Source: Bacillota bacterium
GTDB lineage: Bacteria; Bacillota; Clostridia; Peptostreptococcales; Anaerovoracaceae
Assembly (NCBI GenBank): GCA_016286935.1
Contig: JAEEUO010000035.1
Span: 1 to 8,366 of the forward strand
DNA length: 8,366 nt
Direction of reading: 5' to 3'
Below, piece after piece: positions 1 to 7,193 of the stretch. Numbering within the stretch: the stretch's first letter is position 1; each line of letters opens with the position of its first letter. The notes under the pieces were generated by a model, which saw only the letters and a list, made by a program, of their open reading frames with translations, was not told the origin of the DNA and did no database searches. The position numbers were made by a program, and so were the translations under genes.

Positions 1-2931
<2,931 letters not shown>

Positions 2932-2981
2932 CTTCTTGACTCCTTATCGCATACTAAAGTTGCTATGCATGGCAAATAGTT

Positions 2982-3010
2982 ATGTTATCATTGAAAAGTC
3001 AACATTTCAA
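2982..3010 (-). promoter_or_regulatory. Probable rpoB promoter (extended -10)
   Basis: On the minus strand a -35-like TTGAAA (3005-3010) is separated by 17 bp from TAACAT (2982-2987). TAACAT is preceded by TGA, giving the TGn extension of an extended -10. Transcription would start near 2975 and leave a leader of about 45 bases before the rpoB ATG. The leader contains a small stem, GCATA with TATGC. The region is much more AT-rich than its surroundings, as expected for a promoter. A second TTGACT lies between the two boxes but has no good -10 at 16-18 bp. This is inferred from sequence only. Confidence 0.6.
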
Positions 3011-3026
3011 GCGGTTTTTTTGAAAT
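2991..3026. repeat. Three alternating TTGAAA half-sites over the rpoB promoter
   Basis: On the plus strand TTGAAA (2991-2996), ATTTCAA (3004-3010) and TTGAAAT (3020-3026) alternate in orientation. The last two form a perfect 7-bp inverted repeat with a 9-base spacer, and the first two a 6-bp inverted repeat with an 8-base spacer. The middle copy is the -35 box of the proposed rpoB promoter. The arrangement could bind a dimeric regulator or could be chance in AT-rich DNA. Confidence 0.5.
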
Positions 3027-3036
3027 ATAAATATTT

Positions 3037-3061
3037 AATTGTGTCCCGTTTTCACACAATT
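3037..3061. repeat. Inverted repeat AATTGTGT-N9-ACACAATT upstream of rpoB promoter
   Basis: This is a perfect 8-bp inverted repeat (3037-3044 and 3054-3061) with a 9-base spacer. It lies about 27 bp upstream of the proposed -35 of rpoB. It has no U-run of the kind that follows a terminator stem. The position and symmetry would suit an operator or upstream activator site, but no known regulator can be named from it. Confidence 0.5.
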
Positions 3062-3092
3062 TAGCCGCGGGCATTTCTTTTTTTGCGATGCG

Positions 3093-3112
3093 GCCGGGGC
3101 GCCCTGCCCGGC
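3093..3112. repeat. GC-rich hairpin in the rplL-rpoB gap
   Basis: GCCGGG (3093-3098) pairs with CCCGGC (3107-3112) around an 8-base loop. The loop region includes a further copy of the palindromic octamer GGGCGCCC, which also forms both arms of the terminator at 3127-3153. On the minus strand it is followed by an A-run, not a U-run, so it is not a terminator for rplL. It may offer an alternative partner to the terminator arms or help processing of the transcript. Confidence 0.4.
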
Positions 3113-3126
3113 GGCGCAGGCATACG

Positions 3127-3153
3127 AAAAGGGCGCCCCGCGAGGGGCGCCCC
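3127..3153 (-). terminator. Intrinsic terminator after rplL
   Basis: On the minus strand a 9-bp GC stem (GGGCGCCCC with GGGGCGCCC, 3144-3152 and 3131-3139) closes a four-base loop and is followed directly by TTTT then CGT. The stem is very strong and the U-run short. It begins 26 bases after the rplL stop codon. It should end most transcripts of the L10-L7/L12 unit, perhaps with some read-through to rpoB, as at the rplL-rpoB attenuator known in E. coli. Confidence 0.8.
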
Positions 3154-3178
3154 GATTCTGGCAGATTGTCTCTGAAGC

Positions 3179-3547
3179 TTATTTGAGAACGACTTCCGCA
3201 CCGACTTCGGTGAGCTTGTTCTTGATGTCTTCGGCTTCGGCCTTCTCGACGCCTTCCTTGACGTTCGACGGAGCCTTGTCGACGAGGTCTTTCGCTTCCT
3301 TGAGGCCGAGTCCGGTGATCTCACGGACGACCTTGATGACCTTGATCTTTTCAGCGCCGGCGGCCTGGAGGACGACGGTGAATTCGGTCTGCTCTTCCGC
3401 GGCAGCGGCGGCACCGCCGGCAGCGGGTCCGGCTACGACAGCGGCAGCGGCGGAAACGCCGAATTCCTCTTCGCAAGCCTTAACGAGTTCGTTCAGTTCG
3501 AGAACGGTCATGCCTTTGATGGCTTCAATGATTTCCTGATGCGTCAT
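3179..3547 (-). CDS. rplL: 50S ribosomal protein L7/L12
   Basis: L7/L12 forms the mobile stalk of the large ribosomal subunit and recruits the translation GTPases (EF-Tu, EF-G, IF2). Its 122 residues are the family length. The N-terminal dimerisation and L10-binding helices are residues 1-33 ([19 protein letters not shown]). A flexible Ala/Gly hinge covers about 34-51. The C-terminal globular domain from about 53 carries the conserved factor-binding stretch [20 protein letters not shown] (68-87). The start is the ATG at 3547. A TTG seven codons upstream is in frame, but the ribosome binding site AGGAG would fall inside such an extension. The gene follows rplJ by 50 bases and is normally co-transcribed with it, several copies of L7/L12 being needed per L10. 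A strong terminator follows. Confidence 0.98.
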   Translation of the reverse strand: MTHQEIIEAIKGMTVLELNELVKACEEEFGVSAAAAVVAGPAAGGAAAAAEEQTEFTVVLQAAGAEKIKVIKVVREITGLGLKEAKDLVDKAPSNVKEGVEKAEAEDIKNKLTEVGAEVVLK

Positions 3548-3597
3548 TGTTTTAAATCTCCTAATCAATCAAATCAATCGGTTGGTGTAAACGGTCA

Positions 3598-4113
3598 TTA
3601 TTCGGCCTGCGCCGGGGCGCCGCCCTTCGCTTCCGCGATCGCCGCGATGACGCGGGCGAACTTGGAGACGGGGGACTGGATGGAGCCCATGAACTTGGCG
3701 AGGAGCTCGTTGCGGGACGGGATCGTCGCGAGCGCCTTCATGCCGGCTTCGTCATAGAAGTTGCCTTCGACGACGCCGCCCTTGAAGGCCATCTTCTTAT
3801 ACTCGTCCATCGCGCCTGCGAGCACGCGGGCGGGAGCGGTCGCGTCTTCGTACGAGAACGCGAACGCGGAAGGACCGGAGAGCGTGGGAGCGAGCGCTTC
3901 GAATTTCGTGCCCTGGATCGCGCGGTTCATCAGCGTGTTCTTGTAGACGACGAAATCGACGTTGGCCTCTCTCAGCTTCTTTCTCATCGCGGTGTTCTGT
4001 TCCACGGTGAGTCCCATGTAGTCGACAACGACGGCAGCGGTCGCCTTTTCAAGCTTCGCGCTGATCTCGTCGATGACGGCCTGTTTCACTGCTAAATGTT
4101 CTTTGGATGCCAT
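3598..4113 (-). CDS. rplJ: 50S ribosomal protein L10
   Basis: L10 anchors the L7/L12 dimers to 23S rRNA at the base of the GTPase stalk and, with L7/L12, typically represses its own mRNA. The 171 residues match the family length. The N-terminal rRNA-binding domain has the typical VVVDYMGLTVEQ (28-39), KLREANVDF (46-54) and VYKNTLMNRA (56-65). The C-terminal helix (about 134-165) is the L7/L12 docking arm, followed by an Ala-rich tail. The ATG at 4113 is the only good start. Its nearest ribosome binding site, AAAGGAG (4129-4135), lies 15 bases upstream, an unusually long spacing. A hairpin (4138-4159, GCTCCC with GGGAAGC, one bulged A) stands just before that site. A 192-base gap carrying an L10-type leader separates the gene from rplA. 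Confidence 0.97.
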   Translation of the reverse strand: MASKEHLAVKQAVIDEISAKLEKATAAVVVDYMGLTVEQNTAMRKKLREANVDFVVYKNTLMNRAIQGTKFEALAPTLSGPSAFAFSYEDATAPARVLAGAMDEYKKMAFKGGVVEGNFYDEAGMKALATIPSRNELLAKFMGSIQSPVSKFARVIAAIAEAKGGAPAQAE

Positions 4114-4183
4114 ATCGGTTTTGTTTTTCTCCTTTCCGCTTCCCTGTGGAGGGGGGAGCGATTTTGGGATCGTTCAGGCTGTA

Positions 4184-4228
4184 AGAAAAAGTCCTTTCGG
4201 CAAACGCGCAGTAGACCGGAAGGGCTTT
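4184..4228 (-). terminator. Probable attenuator terminator in the rplJ leader
   Basis: On the minus strand, AAAGCCCTTCCGG (4216-4228) pairs with CCGAAAGGACTTT (4188-4200) with two C-A mismatches and a 15-base loop, followed by a T-rich run (TTTTTCTT). It lies about 70 bases before the rplJ ATG and overlaps the 3' half of the L10-type leader. Its 5' arm is also the 3' arm of a leader helix, so both cannot form together. It would control read-through into rplJ-rplL. Confidence 0.65.
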
Positions 4229-4279
4229 CGTATCTCTTACCTCGGCAGGGAATTAAGCTTGCGCACCTGCTGTCTACAG
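4211..4279 (-). ncRNA. L10 leader (ribosomal protein autoregulatory element)
   Basis: This 5' leader matches the well-known L10 leader RNA found upstream of rplJ in many bacteria. On the minus strand, GTAGAC (4272-4277) pairs with GTCTAC (4211-4216) to close the element. GCAGG (4266-4270) pairs with CCTGC (4245-4249) and encloses a GCAA turn and the typical CTTAATT. CCGAGG (4240-4245) follows and can pair with CCTTCCGG (4216-4223) with one bulge. The GCAGGTG and CCTGCCGAGG segments are the family's most conserved parts. The L10-(L7/L12)4 complex is the expected ligand, lowering expression when free L10 accumulates. The pairing was read by eye. Confidence 0.85.
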
Positions 4280-4305
4280 TCTGTATTCAAATTTGGCGGG
4301 TCAGA

Positions 4306-4992
4306 TTAACCGATCTTCGCGGGGTTGATCTTGACGCCGGGGCCCATCGTCGAAGCGACGGAGACGCTCTTCAGGTACTGGCCCTTCGCAGCGGCCGGTT
4401 TCGCCTTGATGATCGCGTCCATCAGCGCTTTCAGGTTCTCTTCGAGCTTTTCTTCGCCGAACGAGACCTTGCCGATCGGGCAGTGAACGATGTTGTTCTT
4501 GTCCAGACGGTACTCGACCTTACCGGCTTTGATGTCGTGGAGAGCGCGGGTAACGTCCATCGTGACGGTACCGGACTTCGGGTTCGGCATCAGGCCCTTG
4601 GGACCGAGGACACGGCCGAGACGTCCGACGACACCCATCATATCGGGGGTGGCGATAACGGCGTCGAAGTCGAACCAGTTTTCGGTCTGGATCTTCTGGG
4701 CAAGTTCTTCCGCACCGACGTAATCCGCGCCGGCGGCTTCCGCTTCGTGAGCTTTTTCGCCCTTGGCAAAGACGAGAACCTTGACGCTCTTGCCGGTGCC
4801 GTTCGGGAGGACGACAGCGCCGCGGATCTGCTGATCGGCATGGCGGCCGTCGAGGCCCATTCTGCAGTGGACTTCAACAGTCTCATCGAATTTCGCCTTC
4901 GCCGTCTTCAGGACGATCGAGAGCGCATCCGTGATCTCATACTGTTGGGATTTGTCGTATTCCTTTAACGAATCAGTGTACTTTTTTCCCAT
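4306..4992 (-). CDS. rplA: 50S ribosomal protein L1
   Basis: L1 binds the mobile L1 stalk of 23S rRNA near the E site, assists release of deacylated tRNA and, in many bacteria, binds its own mRNA as a translational repressor. The 228 residues are a full-length bacterial L1. The conserved block [19 protein letters not shown] spans 124-142, and the C-terminal STMGPGVKI (214-222) is the family's other RNA-binding signature. The ATG at 4992 has an almost perfect ribosome binding site, AAGGAGGT, seven bases upstream. That site directly abuts a small RNA element resembling the 23S L1 site. The gene follows rplK by 47 bases, and the long gap to rplJ marks the border between the L11-L1 and L10-L7/L12 units. 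Confidence 0.98.
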   Translation of the reverse strand: MGKKYTDSLKEYDKSQQYEITDALSIVLKTAKAKFDETVEVHCRMGLDGRHADQQIRGAVVLPNGTGKSVKVLVFAKGEKAHEAEAAGADYVGAEELAQKIQTENWFDFDAVIATPDMMGVVGRLGRVLGPKGLMPNPKSGTVTMDVTRALHDIKAGKVEYRLDKNNIVHCPIGKVSFGEEKLEENLKALMDAIIKAKPAAAKGQYLKSVSVASTMGPGVKINPAKIG

Positions 4993-5007
4993 TTCGGGTA
5001 CCTCCTT

Positions 5008-5035
5008 GTGGTATTAGCGGCATTCAGCCTCCCAC
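5008..5035 (-). promoter_or_regulatory. Putative L1-binding mRNA operator mimicking the 23S L1 stalk
   Basis: On the minus strand GTGG (5032-5035) pairs with CCAC (5008-5011), and GGC (5027-5029) pairs with GCC (5019-5021) under a TGAAT loop. The asymmetric internal loop has GA on one side and GCTAATA on the other. The GUGG-GA-GGC and AAUA-CCAC strands match what I recall of the L1-binding helices of 23S rRNA. The element starts four bases after the rplK stop and ends where the rplA ribosome binding site begins (5000-5007). Bound L1 would therefore block rplA translation. L1 autoregulation through such mimicry is established in other bacteria; its use here is inferred. Confidence 0.75.
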
Positions 5036-5039
5036 GCAA

Positions 5040-5465
5040 CTAACCTTCTACAATGATGCCCATCGAACGAGCCGTGCCCTTGATCATCTCGGTGGCGGCT
5101 TCGACCGACGCGGCGTTCAGATCGGCCATCTTCTTCTCCGCGATCTCGCGCGCCTGGGCGAGGGTGATCGTCGCGACCTTTTTCTTGTTCGGTTCGCCGG
5201 AAGCCTTGTCGAGGCCGGCGGCCTTCTTGATCAGGACCGGTGCGGGCGGAGTCTTTGTAATGAAGGTGAAGGATCTGTCGCTGTAGACGGTGATGACGAC
5301 AGGAATGATCATTCCCTGCTGATCCTGGGTCTTGGCGTTGAACTGCTTGCAGAAGTCCATGATGTTGACGCCGTGCTGACCGAGAGCCGGGCCTACCGGG
5401 GGAGCCGGATTCGCCGCGCCTGCGGGGATCTGAAGTTTGATCAGTCCTTGCACTTTCTTTGCCAT
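5040..5465 (-). CDS. rplK: 50S ribosomal protein L11
   Basis: L11 binds the GTPase-associated centre of 23S rRNA, supports factor-dependent GTP hydrolysis and is needed for RelA-type sensing of uncharged tRNA. It is also part of the thiostrepton site. The 141 residues are the standard length. The N-terminal domain carries the conserved proline-rich block around P20, P22 and P23 followed by [20 protein letters not shown] (24-43), and TPPAP at 72-76. The C-terminal rRNA-binding domain ends with the family-typical [12 protein letters not shown]. The ATG at 5465 has AAAGGAG nine bases upstream. The gene ends with TAG, unlike the TAA of most neighbours, and is followed at once by the L1-type element before rplA. 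Confidence 0.98.
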   Translation of the reverse strand: MAKKVQGLIKLQIPAGAANPAPPVGPALGQHGVNIMDFCKQFNAKTQDQQGMIIPVVITVYSDRSFTFITKTPPAPVLIKKAAGLDKASGEPNKKKVATITLAQAREIAEKKMADLNAASVEAATEMIKGTARSMGIIVEG

Positions 5466-5483
5466 GTGGTATCTCTCCTTTCT

Positions 5484-5501
5484 CCGGACAGAACGTTCCG
5501 G
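5484..5501. repeat. Small hairpin just before the rplK ribosome binding site
   Basis: CCGGA (5484-5488) pairs with TCCGG (5497-5501) around an eight-base loop. On the minus strand the stem ends four bases before the AAGGAG of rplK, so it could influence ribosome access. No protein ligand can be assigned. Confidence 0.35.
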
Positions 5502-5515
5502 TGATTTTTATCTTA

Positions 5516-5531
5516 CGGCGCCGAAGCGCCG
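5516..5531 (-). other. UUCG-tetraloop hairpin in the nusG-rplK gap
   Basis: On the minus strand CGGCGC and GCGCCG form a perfect 6-bp stem capped by TTCG. This gives the extra-stable C(UUCG)G tetraloop in RNA. An A-rich stretch (TAAGATAAAAAT) follows instead of a U-run, so it is not a standard terminator. It lies 24 bases after the nusG stop. It may pause polymerase, stabilise RNA ends or be a processing barrier between nusG and rplK. No promoter with a convincing -35 was found in the 89-base gap. Confidence 0.6.
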
Positions 5532-5554
5532 AACGATCGGATGAAAGAGAACGA

Positions 5555-6088
5555 TCAGATTTTGGTGACTTGGCCGAATTCCAGTTCGACGGGCGTGTCG
5601 CGGCCGAACATGGAGACGCGGATGCGCAGGGTCTGGCGGTCCAGATTGACCTCCTCGACCTGACCCATAAAGCTTTCGAACGGGCCGGAGATGACCTTGA
5701 CGGTATCGCCCGGTTCGATGTCGAGCTTGACGTATACTTTTTCGATGCCCATGCGGCGGACTTCCTCATCGCTGAGCGGAATCGGCTCCGAGCCATGGCC
5801 GACAAAGCCCGTCACGCCTTGAGTATTGCGGACGAGGTACCACGATTCGTTGGTGACGATCATCTTGACGATGACGTAGCCGGGGAACACCTTGCGCGTC
5901 TTGACCTTGCGCTGTCCGTCCTTGACCTCGACGTGCTCTTCGGTGGGCACGACGACCTTCAGGACGAGATCCTGCATTCCGCGGTTCTCAACCAGCTTTT
6001 CGATGTTGACCTTTACTTTGTTCTCATGGCCGGAATACGTATGGATGACGTACCAACGCGGTTCCGTGTCCCGTTTGAGTTCTTCCAT
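5555..6088 (-). CDS. nusG: Transcription elongation and termination factor NusG
   Basis: NusG rides on RNA polymerase by its N-terminal domain and uses its C-terminal KOW domain to contact partners such as Rho or ribosomal protein S10. The 177 residues are a normal size. The NGN domain starts with RWYVIHTYSGHENKV (11-25) and holds RKVFPGYVIVKM (65-76) and the conserved VRNTQGVTGFVG (86-97). The KOW domain begins about residue 126, with PGDTVKVISGPF (126-137) and its conserved glycines. The start is the ATG at 6088. Its AAAGGA ribosome binding site begins in the secE stop codon, so the two genes are tightly linked (12-base gap). The 89-base gap to rplK holds two small hairpins. There is no insertion of the kind seen in some NusG paralogues, so this is the housekeeping copy. 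Confidence 0.98.
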   Translation of the reverse strand: MEELKRDTEPRWYVIHTYSGHENKVKVNIEKLVENRGMQDLVLKVVVPTEEHVEVKDGQRKVKTRKVFPGYVIVKMIVTNESWYLVRNTQGVTGFVGHGSEPIPLSDEEVRRMGIEKVYVKLDIEPGDTVKVISGPFESFMGQVEEVNLDRQTLRIRVSMFGRDTPVELEFGQVTKI

Positions 6089-6100
6089 AGCGGGCTTCCT

Positions 6101-6388
6101 TTACAGGGTGATGTTCAGGGTAGCTTTGAGCAGGGCAAGGAATCCGGTGTCGAATCCCCAGAAGAGCAGGCCGAACGCGATGCACGTCACAAGAACGATG
6201 ACCGTATAGGCGATCGTTTCCTTGCGGGTCGGCCATACGACCTTCTTCATTTCGGTGCGGACGCCCTTGAAGTATGCCTTCAGGCCGCCGTTCTTTTTGT
6301 TCTGTTGCTGGGCGGCGGAGGCGGCGGCGGCGCGTTTCGCGCGCTTCGCTTTGTCTTCCGCTCTCTGTTGTTTTTCTTTTTCGTCCAT
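6101..6388 (-). CDS. secE: Preprotein translocase subunit SecE
   Basis: SecE clamps the SecY channel and is essential for SecYEG protein export across the cytoplasmic membrane. From the chosen ATG at 6388 it has 95 residues. Residues 1-35 are a charged, Lys/Ala/Gln-rich cytoplasmic extension of low complexity. The conserved amphipathic segment is AYFKGVRTEMKKVVWPTRKE (38-57), and one membrane span follows at about 59-78. This is the short, single-span SecE usual in Gram-positive bacteria. A GTG three codons upstream (6397) is an alternative start. Its spacing to AAGGA is only three bases, against twelve for the ATG, so neither is ideal and the start is uncertain. The gene sits 23 bases after rpmG and 12 before nusG. 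Confidence 0.95.
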   Translation of the reverse strand: MDEKEKQQRAEDKAKRAKRAAAASAAQQQNKKNGGLKAYFKGVRTEMKKVVWPTRKETIAYTVIVLVTCIAFGLLFWGFDTGFLALLKATLNITL

Positions 6389-6411
6389 GCTGTTCACAGA
6401 TCCTTTTCGAT

Positions 6412-6561
6412 TTATTTGGTTTCTTTATGGGTGGTGTGCTTCTTGCAGAACGGGCAATACTTCGAGAACTCAAGACGGTCGGGATCGTTCTTCTTGTTCT
6501 TCATCGTATTGTAGTTTCTCTGTTTGCATTCGCTGCAGGCCAGGGTCACTCTTACTCTCAT
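6412..6561 (-). CDS. rpmG: 50S ribosomal protein L33, zinc-binding form
   Basis: L33 is a small protein of the large ribosomal subunit near the E site. The 49 residues start [19 protein letters not shown] and include [20 protein letters not shown]. Both CxxC pairs (C9-C12 and C36-C39) are present, so this is the zinc-binding C+ form. Many bacteria pair that form with a zinc-free paralogue used when zinc is scarce; whether one exists elsewhere cannot be told from this window. The ATG at 6561 has AAGGAG seven bases upstream. It is the first gene of the cluster behind a good sigma-A-type promoter. The order rpmG-secE-nusG is typical for Bacillota; no tRNA gene is present between rpmG and secE. 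Confidence 0.97.
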   Translation of the reverse strand: MRVRVTLACSECKQRNYNTMKNKKNDPDRLEFSKYCPFCKKHTTHKETK

Positions 6562-6593
6562 GATGGTTCTCCTTAATTGTGTCACTCAAATTA

Positions 6594-6609
6594 GACCACC
6601 GGGGTGGTC
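6594..6609. repeat. Inverted repeat GACCACC-GG-GGTGGTC in the rpmG leader
   Basis: Perfect 7-bp arms (6594-6600 and 6603-6609) flank two bases. The repeat lies about 10-25 bases downstream of the expected transcription start of the rpmG operon and about 20 bases before its ribosome binding site. As RNA it would fold with a loop of four or more bases. As DNA it is a plausible downstream operator. There is no U-run after it on the minus strand to make it a terminator. Confidence 0.55.
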
Positions 6610-6625
6610 ACAAAGTTGCTCATTT

Positions 6626-6654
6626 AACATAGCACAAGAATAACGCGCCGTCAA
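6626..6654 (-). promoter_or_regulatory. Main promoter of the rpmG-secE-nusG cluster
   Basis: On the minus strand TTGACG (6649-6654) and TATGTT (6626-6631) are separated by exactly 17 bp. They match the sigma-A consensus at five of six and four of six positions. Transcription would begin near 6619, giving a leader of about 58 bases that contains an inverted repeat and the rpmG ribosome binding site. This is the clearest promoter in the window and fits the high expression these genes need. Confidence 0.8.
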
Positions 6655-6661
6655 GCGCGTT
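6642..6661. terminator. Inverted repeat enclosing the -35 box; possible terminator
   Basis: AACGCGC (6642-6648) and GCGCGTT (6655-6661) form a perfect 7-bp inverted repeat whose six-base loop is exactly the -35 hexamer of the rpmG promoter. On the minus strand it is followed by a loose T-rich tail (ATTCTTGT) and could weakly terminate transcripts of the upstream membrane-protein gene, whose stop is about 100 bases earlier. On the plus strand it runs into TTTTT within the stem end, a better U-run, and could block antisense transcription. The 6662-6764 stretch before it shows nothing recognisable. Confidence 0.45.
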
Positions 6662-6764
6662 TTTGCAAGTATCCGCAACAAGTTCGAGGCGCGTTTCCGG
6701 GACCTTTTCCGCGCGGTTTCGGCGCGCGTCCGTACCCGCAGGAACCAGGGCGGCGCGCCGTTTC

Positions 6765-7130
6765 TTAACGAAGGAACCCGATCAGAGCGCAGGCGGCGAA
6801 GTAGAAGATCCCGAGCCAGAGGGGGTAATTGAAGGCGGTCTTCCGTTCCTCCGTCCGGTCGGCCTCGTAGGCGTCGAACGGTTTCTGGGGGCGGAGGGAA
6901 CGGTTGAAGACGTACTGGACGCGGTCGAAATCGCCCTTGAGGACGAGCCGGTAGAACACGCCGACGATGATCAGGAGCATCGCGACGATCGTCAGCGTAT
7001 CGAGGAAGACGATGAATTTGTTCTCCTCCGCGCGGACCGCCTTCGCGGCTGGATAGATCATCGTGATGATCACGTGCGTGAGGAGCGTCGTCGGATGGAT
7101 ATTCTTGAATCGGTTCAGCAGTTCTTTCAT
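6765..7130 (-). CDS. Small membrane protein, DUF3899-like
   Basis: The product has 121 residues and no assigned biochemical role. Two clear hydrophobic spans are at about 39-64 (FIVFLDTLTIVAMLLIIVGV onward) and 102-120 (YPLWLGIFYFAACALIGFL), with a weaker one at about 16-30. Between the main spans is a charged loop (65-100) rich in Arg, Asp and Glu. The layout of a membrane pair with FNYPL before the last span resembles the DUF3899 family of Bacillota, but this is judged from memory and is tentative. The ATG at 7130 has no ribosome binding site upstream. An extended -10 box six bases before it suggests a leaderless mRNA. It is separated from oppF by a terminator, so it is probably its own transcription unit, and nothing ties it to the ribosomal genes. 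Confidence 0.8.
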   Translation of the reverse strand: MKELLNRFKNIHPTTLLTHVIITMIYPAAKAVRAEENKFIVFLDTLTIVAMLLIIVGVFYRLVLKGDFDRVQYVFNRSLRPQKPFDAYEADRTEERKTAFNYPLWLGIFYFAACALIGFLR

Positions 7131-7136
7131 GGCACC

Positions 7137-7145
7137 ATTGTAACA
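7137..7145 (-). promoter_or_regulatory. Possible extended -10 promoter for the DUF3899-like gene
   Basis: TGTTACAAT on the minus strand has the TGn extension and a five-of-six -10 hexamer (TACAAT, 7137-7142). Six bases separate it from the ATG at 7130, so the usual start distance would place the first RNA base at the A of the start codon. No -35 hexamer is seen at 16-18 bp, which is tolerated by extended -10 promoters. It overlaps the tail of the oppF terminator. Confidence 0.5.
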
Positions 7146-7173
7146 GAAAAGCGCGTGCGGCGCACGCGCTTTG
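7144..7173 (-). terminator. Intrinsic terminator after oppF
   Basis: GCGCGTGC and GCACGCGC arms (within 7151-7169, 8 bp with a three-base loop) are followed on the minus strand by TTTTCTGTT. The stem extends outward through AAA/TTT and, after a three-base bulge, AACAGA/TCTGTT. It starts about 20 bases after the oppF stop and should end the opp operon transcript. The plus-strand side is also T-rich, so it could act in both directions. Confidence 0.8.
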
Positions 7174-7193
7174 TTTCTGTTTTTCGGAGCGGC

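Noticed and set aside
3548..3568. An in-frame TTG start that would add seven residues to L7/L12.
   Set aside because: The ribosome binding site AGGAG lies inside the extension, and the family normally begins at the ATG chosen.
3548..3597. Short AATC-type tandem repetition in the rplJ-rplL gap.
   Set aside because: It has only a few imperfect four-base units in an AT-rich spacer, with no structure and no other copy.
4096..4968. A 290-codon plus-strand open frame opposite rplA and the L10 leader.
   Set aside because: It runs across the conserved leader RNA and the antisense of rplA and has no recognisable protein features.
5531..5556. Direct repeat GAACGATC around the nusG stop codon (5531-5538 and 5549-5556).
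   Set aside because: An 8-base repeat is expected by chance, one copy is part of the nusG end, and there is no sign of a mobile-element footprint.
6573..6583. An 11-base sequence (TTAATTGTGTC) shared by the rpmG leader and the rpoB upstream inverted repeat (3035-3045).
   Set aside because: Several 11-base matches are expected by chance in a window this size. The rpmG copy includes part of the ribosome binding site region and lacks the inverted partner.
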